Positions 36,525 through 46,010 of a DNA stretch of 49,574 bases are shown here, in pieces. Within the stretch, counting starts at the first letter, position 1. Every line of letters begins with the position of its first letter. The notes under the pieces are model-generated. The model ran no database searches. It saw nothing but the letters and a program-made list of their open reading frames with translations, and was not told the DNA's origin. Origin of the DNA: Lindgomyces ingoldianus (lineage: Eukaryota > Ascomycota > Dothideomycetes > Pleosporales > Lindgomycetaceae). The stretch is from assembly GCF_010093535.1 (NCBI RefSeq), contig NW_022985196.1, forward strand, positions 522,845 through 572,418, written 5' to 3'. The position numbers and the translations under genes are program-made.

Positions 36525-36842
36525 TGTTACAGTATCCTCTCTAGATCCTAGACATAACTATATTAGACGTGTACTAAAGTATTATTAGTGCATGTCTAAC
36601 ATAAATATAACATAACATAGACATAAACTTAAGTATAAACTGCCTTAACACTAACTAAACTTAAAATAGGCTTAATTTATACTTAAAGTGCTTAAACTTT
36701 TAAGCTAAGTATTTAATTACTAATTTCTTTTTAAACTTTCCTGTTCCTTACACAATGTCTTGTACCTACTATGATACCTCACATAGTAATTAAACTAGAC
36801 CTCTGTAAAGCTCTATAACCTTACTCGTGCGCAATCGTGACA
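36525..36842 (+). repeat. 3' LTR of the outer Ty3/gypsy element
   Basis: 318 bp, starting TGTTACAGTATCC and ending ATCGTGACA. The last ~100 bp retain CpG (for example TCGTGCGCAATCGTGACA) and are less mutated than the 5' LTR. Confidence 0.92.
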
Positions 36843-37196
36843 TTAATATATTATTATGTAGCATTTTTGTTCTTTTAGTTAATTATATAAAAGTAGCTTA
36901 CTTATTTCTTTTAAGTAAAAACTACTATGTTATATATAAGTTTAATTCTTCTACTATTAAACTTAATAAGCTGTTTTTTTACTAAGATAGTTTTACTTTT
37001 TATATAAAACTTTACTTTTTATAGTTTCTTTTTTTCTTTTTATGTAAAATTTTTTATTATAATGCTTAAAGTATTATCTATTTATAAGCTAGTAATACTA
37101 AAAGTGTGCTCTCCTTTATTAGTAATTAAAAAGTAAAAGTTATATAAAAAAATATGCATACGCAGCTTTTTTTTATAGTAGTTATAGTATGTTTTA
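36843..37196 (-). mobile_element. Continuation of the split minus-strand copia element (RT fragment)
   Basis: The reverse complement matches copia reverse transcriptase sequence at about 43045-43400, continuing exactly where 21582 stopped; TTAAT at 36843-36847 is the second copy of the target duplication. At about 37196 the match ends abruptly and a copia LTR fragment in the opposite orientation begins, so the 5' part of this element is missing. Confidence 0.82.
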
Positions 37197-37476
37197 TGTC
37201 TGTACACAGCAGCAGCGTCGCGGCCTGGATACAAACAATCGCGCACAAGCAGGATCACATATCTATGTCACATAATGCTTGTGCGCAAACCTCTATGCGC
37301 AAACATCTAGATATCCCTCTTTTTCTCTATACAAAGGAAAAACAAGAGCAAATAAACTAGAAATATGTTGCCCTTACTTTACCTACCTTATATACTATGC
37401 ACACTATACACTACTCTTACTCTTACTACTTAAGTGCTTATACTATAAGTAGCTAGCTATTAGAGCCTATTTAACA
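37197..37476 (+). repeat. Copia LTR fragment, subtype A (280 bp)
   Basis: It starts TGTCTGTACACAGCAGC and ends CTATTTAACA. Its last part matches the minus-strand LTR at 19403 (subtype A) rather than those at 38581 and 44249. It lacks the first part of the full LTR. The leader that follows (CTAATTAGTAGTT) also follows the LTR ending at 38846, so it was a 5' LTR. The 68-codon ORF inside matches ORFs in the other LTR copies and is not taken as a gene. Confidence 0.75.
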
Positions 37477-37516
37477 CTAATTAGTAGTTAATTTAATTAA
37501 CTATAAATTAGTAAAA

Positions 37517-37640
37517 GTAATAATAAAGTACTTATGCTTTATAAAGTACTTTATTTTATTACTTATTTTTTAAAAAGAGTAATAATAGAGCACTTACACT
37601 TTATAAAGTACTTTATTTAGTTACTTATTTTTTAGAATAG
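37517..37640. repeat. Two-copy tandem repeat, 62-bp unit
   Basis: Units at 37517-37578 and 37579-37640 share GTAATAATA, TTTATAAAGTACTTTATTT and TTACTTATTTTTTA in order; differences are mostly transitions. Confidence 0.8.
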
Positions 37641-37643
37641 TAG

Positions 37644-37875
37644 ATTAATTCTTTACATTATACAGCAAGCTTTGCTACTGTATAGAGTAAGAAGAAGATA
37701 GTGTAAGACGCACACTAAAGCTACTAAAGCTGTACAACTTAGTAGCTAGATAATAGCACATTAATCCTTTACATTATACAGCAAGCTCTGCTACTGTACA
37801 AAGTAAAAAGAAGATAGTGTAAGGTGTATACTAAAGCTATTAAAGCTGCATAACTTAGTAGCTAGATAATAGCAG
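37644..37875. repeat. Two-copy tandem repeat, 116-bp unit
   Basis: Units start at 37644 and 37760, each running from ATTAAT(T/C)CTTTACATTATAC to TAGCTAGATAATAGCA, with a central GCAAGCT(T/C)TGCTACTGTA. Differences are mostly transitions. It lies in the leader behind a copia LTR fragment. Confidence 0.85.
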
Positions 37876-38580
37876 TACTTATATAATTTACTAAAAAAGT
37901 AATTAACTATACTATTATAATAAAATTTTATTAGTAACTAATAACTTTATATAATAATAAAAAAAATAAGAAATAATTTTTATTATATAAACAACTTATA
38001 AAAGACATAAAGATATTAGAGGTAACACTATAAAACAAAACTAGCCTAGAGTACTAGAATAATAAAATTAATATATTAAAAGCTTTAATAAGCTTATAGA
38101 CTTAATTATATATAAATTATATAATTACTAATTTATATATAATAACTTAAAAAGGCGCTACTTTTTTAAGTGTATATATAAAAGATTTTAAAAAATAGAC
38201 ACTATAAGACTTCTTAGCACTTAGCTATGTGTTTAAAAAAAAGCTTATATAAGTGCTAAAAAATAAAAAAATTATACTATAGCTAAGCACTAAAGGTACC
38301 TAAGCCTAGAAGCTGTATAATATAGCATAAAAAAAAGTAATTACACTAAAAAAGCTTTATATATAACCTTTATTACTATATAAGGCTTTACATAGAAGTA
38401 GACTAAACATAATACTGCTATTAACACTAAATGTACTAGCATTACTTACTCCTACACTTTAGCTAGCACTACACTAATTACTGTATAAATAATACATGCT
38501 ACTCTACCTAACGCCTGCTTTACACCCTTAATTGTACACACTACTGCCTGCAGTAGTGTATACACTACTAATACTACCTG
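37876..38580 (+). other. Retroelement internal remnant of unknown identity
   Basis: AT-rich. Around 38150-38520 the plus strand gives a coherent protein-like reading with a few stops (for example FKKKLI, ILQLSTKGT, LYIQPLLLYKALHRSR), suggesting a decayed gag-like frame, but I do not recognise it. A near-perfect inverted repeat lies at about 38533-38563 (ACACACTACTGC...GCAGTAGTGTAT). The region ends where the next LTR piece begins. Confidence 0.4.
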
Positions 38581-38846
38581 TGTCCGTACGCAGCAGCAGC
38601 GTCGCGGCCTGGATACGAGCGATCACGCACGAGCAGGATCACGTATCTATGTCACATGATGCTCGTGCGCGAACCTCTGTGCGCGAACATCTAGATATCC
38701 CCCTTTTCCTCTGTATAAAGGAAAAATAAGAAGTAATTAACACTAGTTACCTAACACCCCTGTGTAATGTTTACACTATGCAAACCTCTCTGTCTTGTAC
38801 GCATTTGCTAACACTAAGTGCTAGCTAGCAAAGAGTCTATTTAACA
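38581..38846 (+). repeat. 5' LTR piece of the copia element, subtype B (266 bp)
   Basis: It starts TGTCCGTACGCAGCAGC and ends CTATTTAACA. It matches 44502-44767 closely over its whole length and keeps many CpG sites. Confidence 0.82.
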
Positions 38847-41279
38847 CTAATTAGTAGTTTAAATACTATAAAAGAGAAAGCTTTTTTTATACTTTTCTAT
38901 TTAAAAGTTTATGTATAAAAAGAATTTTTTTCTTTACTACTTTAACTATAAATTAGTAAGAGTAAAAATAGAGTCTAATTTATATATAAGTAGCTATAAA
39001 TCTCTATTTAGTTACCTAAGTAAGAGCAAGAAACCTGTCTATACAATACTATTTAGAGGTATTGTATAAATAGTAGTGCTTATTTAATGCTAAAAGGTCT
39101 GTTTTATCTTTTTATATAAGGCTGTTTAGAGGTAGTGTACAACAAGAAGTAAAACAGTGCGCAACAACACATAATTAACTACTATAAAGCAACAAGCAAC
39201 GCTAGCTCTATCTATAACTAGCTAACATAATATATTAATGTATAACTAATACATACCTTTTATAGGCATTTTAGCAAAGACCCTAGCAGAGTAGATAAAC
39301 ATTAAAAATTAGGTAAATAAAATTAAACTATTAAATAACACACTTAAAAAGAAGCTTAATTTATATATAGCTAACTTAATTATAAAACTCTACATGTTAA
39401 GCGTAATAGACATATGTACACTTAAGAACTTTTAGAATAACTTTATAAAGTAAAAGCTTATACACTTTAGAAATCTTAGCTAACTATTCTTATAAAAACT
39501 AATTACTACTTTATAAAATAAAAGCATTAGCTTTAAAAAAGACATAATAGAGGCTACTACACTATATAGACTTATAAAAGAAGAACACATGTTTACTGTC
39601 TTACTAAAGCATTATATAAAACTATTACTACTATTGCTAGTCTTAATGTAACAAAGGATGTCTCTGTATAAATTACTTATAGACCTAATACTTCCTTTAT
39701 AATTAGTACAACTACCTTGCAATAGCTTACTGTACAAGAGCACAACTAGGCAGCTACATATTCCTGTAGCTACAGCTCCACATGAGATTCCCTAAAGCTT
39801 GTACCTACTATATATAATTTAATTACTGTACAATTTATACTAACTTCTACTTATATAAGATATTATAGCAGAGAACCTTACACCTAAAAAGGTTGTATAA
39901 TTCTAGAAGGCATAAAAAAAAAAAATAACTACATAAAGTAACTATATAATATTTAGCTAATAAAGCTATAGTATTTATTAAGCTTTACTAACACCTTACT
40001 ATTTTTAAGGCATTATACGCAAGCATCTTTTCTAATATTTTTAAAAAGCACGCACATATGTTCTACCTTTATAATATTAGTCTAAGATAATTATAGAAGT
40101 TACTGTATAAGCAGCTTAGTAATTACTTTAATACTAATATAAACTATAACTAGTATTAGACAAATTAGATAATAATAAGCTTTACATAAAGTAAGTAAAA
40201 AAACTTTATAAAAACTTTATATAAAGCTTTTAAAGCTATAATTAATAAACTTACTTTTATATAAAAAGCTTTTAGTTTATAATTCTAAGGTAAGATACTA
40301 CTTTACACTACTATTATATAAGCATGCTAAAGGCAACTTAAACTTAAATAAGCAATATTCTTAATTAAGCCTATGTATAAGGCACTGTATAGTAACCTCT
40401 GTTTAGCACTTTAAGTTATAATTAATTAATAAAATAATGCATTTATAAATAAATTCTAGGACATGTACTACACTAATAGGCAATATAGCTTACTACATAC
40501 ATATAGCTATTAATAACATAGAAAAAGCCTAAGGGGATATAGAGAATTATTTAGACTATAGTCCTTTACATAATTAAAGTAATGCTTTATCTGTTATAAA
40601 AAAAAATGTTAGTTAATAAATTATTTTTATATAAATTAATTTTATGTAAAACACTAATATATCTCTTTATATAAAGAATTCTATAATAAGACACTAATGT
40701 GTAAAAAGGTAAATATATACATTTAAGAGTTTAAAGGTAAACTAGAGTAGAAAAAAAAAAGTTGCATAATAATAATAACTTAGATAAAAAGAAAAGTAAA
40801 AAGATTATTAACTACTTTACTAATACTACATTTCTTTACTATGTAACTGCAGAGGACATCTATAGCCTAGAACTTAAAGGATACGCAGAACAGTTTATCC
40901 TTAAAGATTAATACTATATAGTATACTAAGGTAAACTATAAAATACTAGCGCAGTAAAGATCTCTACTATAGAGAAGTTATAACTTAAAGCATACCTGCA
41001 AGAATTCTCTTATACAAAAGTAAACTAAACACTAAGAAAGAAAAGTATTAGCTTTAAAAAATAAAAATTAATAAAATTAATTAGTACTATATAAATTACT
41101 AACCTAGTTAGTAACATAATGTATTACATTCTAGACACCCTAACACTATTCCTACTGTCTCTAGTAGACGTAGACTAAATAGGTGCATACTTTAACAACA
41201 TTTTAAATGTTATTATATGTAAAGACAAAACTACTATACTTATTATATAAAAATAGAGACACTTTTTTTTTAATGTTAG

Positions 41280-44050
41280 TAAAGAAGAATTTATGTCTTT
41301 CTTTACTAAATTAGAACTCTACTGCCTTTACTACTAATTTAGACACCCCTGCATAAAGAGACTCTAGAAGATGCTAACTAGCGCTAGCTACAACATTAAT
41401 GCTGCAGTGCTAGAAGAAATTAAGAAGTTTTGCTATCTCTACTAATTATATAACTAGGCCCTGTAAAGATTTAAGTTTATAATTAAAAATAACACCTACT
41501 TTAACTATAAAGTTATTATTAATGTTATATAAATTAATAATAGAGATGTTTTATATGTTATTAATATAAACACATTATTTTAGGCTGCTACATTTCTAAA
41601 ATCTATGTCTGCACAAGATACCTAGGATGCACTGTGCAAATGCTAGATTAACACCTATTAAGGACCTCTAGACTACATTATGCATAACTTTAGTATAAAC
41701 TTTGCTTTAGAGAATTTTTAAGCTTATGCAAAGATTATAGAAGCTACATGCAGGCAGATGCCTATAGAAGCACATTAGGCAGTTAGAAAGGTTAAGCGTG
41801 CGCACGCACCTCTCTAACAAGTGTTTAACATCCTAAAGACTAAGCTAGGTAACTGTACAGATAATAAGGCTATCCTGTAGATAGCAGTTAAGGCTCTAAA
41901 CAACATAGCTAGCCTACACAGTCTAGTACCCACACTGCTAGTCTTTAAGGCATACCTAAGAATTAACCTAGACTTTTTACTATTACTAAATATTATTACA
42001 TAAGTAAGCGCTATATAAAAGGTAATAAAGATACTTTAAAAAGACTATATAAAAGTAAATATTAATTATGTAATTAACACTTATAATAGCCTTATAACAT
42101 ATAAAGTCCTTAACCTCCCCCTTAGCTTAGAGATTATAGCATAGAGAGAGAAGAAAGGCTAGACTAGCCTATATAAGATTAAGAGCATTAAAGAGAGAGA
42201 TGTTATTATTAAAAAGAAGAATAGCCTACTAAAGCTCTAATATACACAGGCTAAACTATACTATAAAGAAAAAAAAAAAGACAACTTACTTATAATAAAT
42301 AACCTAGATAAACTAATCTCTATATAAAAAAATCCCTTAAAAAAGAGAAAAAAAGAATAGCTTTATAAAAATGTTATAAAGGTAGAACTAAAGCCTACTA
42401 TAGACTAAGCCCCTTAAGATAGCAATGCTGCACTAGTGCAAAGAGAAGATATAAATACTAGAAAAAGTAAAAAGTAAAGGAAACTTACATAAAGTCTAGA
42501 CTAGGTATTTCTAACCTAGAAGAAAAAAAATAATTAGGCCTTATTTATTAAGCTTTATATAGACAGTGTAATTACTATACTTAAAAAACTATTTAAGAAA
42601 TTAAACTATATAAAAATAGACACTCTAATTACTAACAGCACTTTTAAAGTTATAGCATATAACTTAATAAGGCATAAAGGTTAGATTTTTAACCTCTGCC
42701 TTATATAAAAAGTAAAAGGTAAAATAACCTAACTATATAAGAAATTCTGCCTAGTGTTTGCTAGCTACTTAGATAAAAAAAAAAGAGAAATTCTTACCTA
42801 GTTACTAACTATCTAAAGAATAAGCTAGAGACTACTCTTAGCTATAAAAGTAAGCCTAAAAGCTATATACAAAATGCATTTTAAACTATGTAATATTATA
42901 TAAGTATACATCTAATTAACAGATAAGCTTATGCGCACACTATACGCAAAACTACTAAAGAAGATGCGCTAGAGCTTTCTACTAAATATAATACTCTAGG
43001 TTGTACAACTTTTATATAGAGCTGCTAAATTAGAACTGTATTAGTTTAAGATATACTATAACTACTATAAAAAAAAGCTGCGCATGCACATCTTTTTATA
43101 CAACCTCTACTTCTTAATTACTAATAAAGGAGAGCACATCTTTAGTATTACTAGCTTATAAATAGACAACACTTTAAGCATTATAACAAAAAATTTTATG
43201 TAAAAAGAAAAAAAAAAACTATAAAAAGTAAAGTTCTATGTAAAAAGTAAAACTATTTTAGTAGAAAAGCAACTTATTAAGTTTAATAGTAAAAAAATTA
43301 AACTTATACATAACATAGTAGTTTTTACTTAAAAAGGATAAGTAAGCTACCTTTATATAATTAACCTAAAAGACAAAGATGCTGCATAATAATATATTAA
43401 GTAATATGTAAAAGGGGTATACATTGCATTTATGTGTTAACTAAAGGCAGCATTTAACTTTTTTATTACTGCATAAACTACAGACTCTTTGCATAATAAT
43501 ATTAACACACTTAATGCATAAATCTAATAGCAGATAAATAACAGTAAGCGCAGTCTTACTTTTCTACTATTATAGCTTAATTATGTAAAGCTGTTTATTT
43601 TTATAGATAAATTATTTGCTAATAATAAAAACCTTAGCTTATAGCTAAAATTTTTAATTATATTAAGTAATAAAAACTATATAGAGTAAAGCAACTACTT
43701 TAAAATACTAGGTAATATTATACACTAGAATTCTACTAAGTGTAAAAGAGTAACTAAGAGTATTTTTGCTAGTAAACTATACAAAATAGTTAGAGGGTTT
43801 AATAATGTAATTATTCTTAGTATAACTTTATAGTAAATTATATAAATGCTTAAACTACTACTAATCTTAGTAGTAATCTGCATAGATTTAAGGTTTTTAT
43901 ATAATTACCTTATTAAGCTAGGCACTACTAGTAAAAAGTAACTTATAATTAACATTATGTTACTTTATAAATTATATAAGAAAAGGGAAATTACTAAAAT
44001 AAAGTAGATTAATAGTAAAAATAACTTAGTAAATATATGTATAAAAAAAA
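41280..44050 (+). pseudogene. RIP-degraded pol of the copia element (integrase, RT, RNase H)
   Basis: Reading through stops, integrase starts with a zinc-binding part near 41337 (FRHPCIKRL, expected FGHP) and continues through a core with DYIMHNFSINFA and a VPTLLVFKAY stretch (about 41925-41955). Reverse transcriptase covers about 42720-43480; LQIDNTLSI (about 43155-43185) stands where the copia DD pair is expected. RNase H includes IFIDKLFANNKNLS (about 43598-43640) and LIKLGTTSKK (about 43910-43940), ending near 44030. Stops replace Gln and Trp and Asn replaces Asp, as RIP predicts. Confidence 0.83.
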
Positions 44051-44248
44051 CACTAAACTAAGCTCTTTAATTATTAGTTTTAACTAACTGCCTCTCTGTC
44101 TAGATAGAAGCATCTGTAGACTAGCTAGATCCTATGCGCAAAGATGCCTTAGACTAACTAGACTAATAACGCCTTTATATAAAGCTTATTTCTTTTTATT
44201 TTATTTTTTTTTATATTATACACACTTATTTTTTTTATTATAAGGATC

Positions 44249-44767
44249 TGTTACTGTTAGCACTATATAAAAAAAGAAGAGAGCTAGGGGATTATACAGT
44301 AAGGCTTAGAAAGCAAAGGATAAAGAAGAGAAGAGCTATTTATATAGCATAACTAGCTTATTCTAACGCACAGCATTACTAAGGCAAGTCCTAACAAATA
44401 AGGTAGAGTAAAGGCAGAACATAATTAGATAGACCTACACAGACAGAAGGGAGGTAACACGTACAGAAGGCAACTCTTTAGATAAAAAGAAAAGTTGCTA
44501 GTGTCTATACGCAGCAGCAGCGTCGCGGCCTGGATACAAGCGATCACGCACAAGCAGGATCACGTATCTATGTTACATAATGCTTGTGCGCGAACCTCTG
44601 TGCGCGAACATCTAGATATCCCCTTTTTTCTCTGTACAAAGGAAAAACAAGAAGTAATTAACACTAGTTACCTAACACTCCTGTGCAATGTTTACACTGT
44701 GCAAACCTCTCTGTCTTGTACGCATTTGCTGACACCAAGTGCTAGCTAGCAGAGGGTCTATTCAACA
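44249..44767 (+). repeat. 3' LTR of the copia element, subtype B (519 bp)
   Basis: It begins TGTTACTGTTAGCAC, like the minus-strand LTR ending at 20114, and ends CTATTCAACA. It contains the GC-rich module (44511-44625) and an 84-codon ORF that is a by-product of this module. Confidence 0.82.
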
Positions 44768-44908
44768 ACCTGCATAATTTATACTACATTATAACTTATA
44801 TAAACTTCTACCCTAAAGGGAAACTGCTAAAGAAAAACTCTTAGTAGATAAAATTATATAATTTTAAAAAGTATAAAAAAAAGATAATAATTATATAAGT
44901 TAACTATA

Positions 44909-46008
44909 ACGTACTTTATAGGCGAGTTGCTCACACACCTAAGTCACTTACTTTTGCTAAGACCCTACTAAACCACCCTTTCTACACTAATGCATTCCCC
45001 ACAACACTACTTAGACGCGCTAAAAGAACGTTAGATACAGCTTACGCTCTAAGCTTTTAAATAAGACATAAAACTTTTAAAGAAATGTGCTATAGCTATA
45101 TGCAGAGTCTTATAAAAGATAATAAATAACTACAGCACTAGATAACCTTTACAAGCTAATTCTACAGCTAAATTATAAAGGCTAGGCAATAAAAAGAAGC
45201 AGGTGATTGTTAAGACTATACTTAAGCTATATGCGTAAGGAATTTCCCCTTAAATAGCATTTATAGCTAATATAGCTAATTCTTTGCGCGCTAAGCGTAA
45301 TCTAGGCTATATTTGCATAAACTAGCCTAGTACGTTTGTAAAGTGTTATTTAGAGCTTAAAGTAACATTTAAGCGTAAGTATAACTATAAGAGAGCCCTC
45401 TGTAAGAGTCCTAAGGTAATTTAGGGCAGGTTTAGCCTTATAGAGAATATTAAAGCTAAGTATAGCATCTAGGATAATAACACGTACAACTTTAGCAAGA
45501 TAGGGTTTATAATTAGCTAGATATCTCTTAACTATACTTACACTTAAAACTTTACTTTAAGCTTTAAATAACACTTTACAAACATACTAGGCTAGTTTAT
45601 GCAAACATAGCCTAGATTACGCTTAGCGCGCAAAGAATTAGCTATATTAGCTATAAATGCTATCTAAGGGGAAATTCCTTACGCATATAGCTTAAGTATA
45701 GTCTTAACAATTACCTACTCCTTTTTATTGCCTAGCCTTTGTAATTTAGCTGTAGAATTAGCTTGTAAAGGTTGTCTAGCACTATAGTTATTTATTATTT
45801 TTTATAAGACTCTACACATAGCTACAGCACATTTTTTTAAGAGTTTTATGTCTTATTTAAAAGCTTAGAGCGTAAGCTGTATCTAATGTTCTTTTAGCGC
45901 GTCTAAGTAGTGTTGTGGGGAATGCATTGGTGTAGGAAGGGTGGTTTAGTAGGGTCTTGGCAAAAGTGAGCGACTTGGGTGTGTGAGCAACTCGCCTATG
46001 AAGTACGT
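44909..46008. mobile_element. Pogo-derived long inverted repeat (foldback) element, 1100 bp
   Basis: Both ends carry the TIR of the pogo element at 26826 and are flanked by TA (44907-44908, 46009-46010). The left arm (44909-45391) matches the first part of that element. The right arm (45527-46008) is an inverted copy of the same left part, not of the element's right end. Arms of about 480 bp surround a 135-bp spacer (45392-45526) that continues the transposase sequence of the left arm. The arms differ mainly by transitions. It is non-autonomous and could fold into one long hairpin. Confidence 0.88.
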
Positions 46009-46010
46009 TA

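Larger units (their letters stand above)
21583..36842 (+). mobile_element. Ty3/gypsy chromovirus-type retrotransposon, plus strand, carrying nested insertions
   Basis: 318-bp LTRs at 21583-21900 and 36525-36842 start TGT(C/T)ACAGTATCC and end with ACA. TTAAT flanks the element on both sides (21578-21582, 36843-36847). A purine-rich tract (AAAAGAGGGGG, 36510-36520) precedes the 3' LTR. The internal region is 21901-22823 plus 32423-36524; removing the inner element leaves ~5.66 kb, a normal Ty3 size. Pol-like protein is readable through RIP stops: reverse transcriptase, RNase H, integrase and a chromodomain-like end. All frames are dead. Confidence 0.92.
38581..44767 (+). mobile_element. Ty1/copia retrotransposon, plus strand, RIP-degraded
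   Basis: A 5' LTR piece (38581-38846) and a longer 3' LTR (44249-44767) bracket ~5.4 kb of internal sequence. Order of readable parts: gag-like region (39200-40550), a zinc-knuckle-like CFICYKKKC (about 40578-40610), integrase, reverse transcriptase and RNase H. Integrase before reverse transcriptase is the diagnostic copia order. The 5' LTR lacks about 250 bp present in the 3' LTR. No clear target duplication was found, so one end may be rearranged. Confidence 0.85.

Noticed and set aside
37207..37315. GC-rich hairpin module as a tRNA or tRNA-derived SINE
   Set aside because: No cloverleaf, A box or B box could be placed, and the module sits inside LTRs.
37154..37360. 68-aa ORF, with relatives at 38532-38729 and 44495-44749, as small genes
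   Set aside because: All three lie over copia LTR sequence and owe their similarity to the shared repeat; no signal for translation.
44249..44767. LTR at 44249 and LTR at 38581 as direct proof of a complete element
   Set aside because: The 5' piece lacks about 250 bp and no target duplication was found, so completeness is not claimed.
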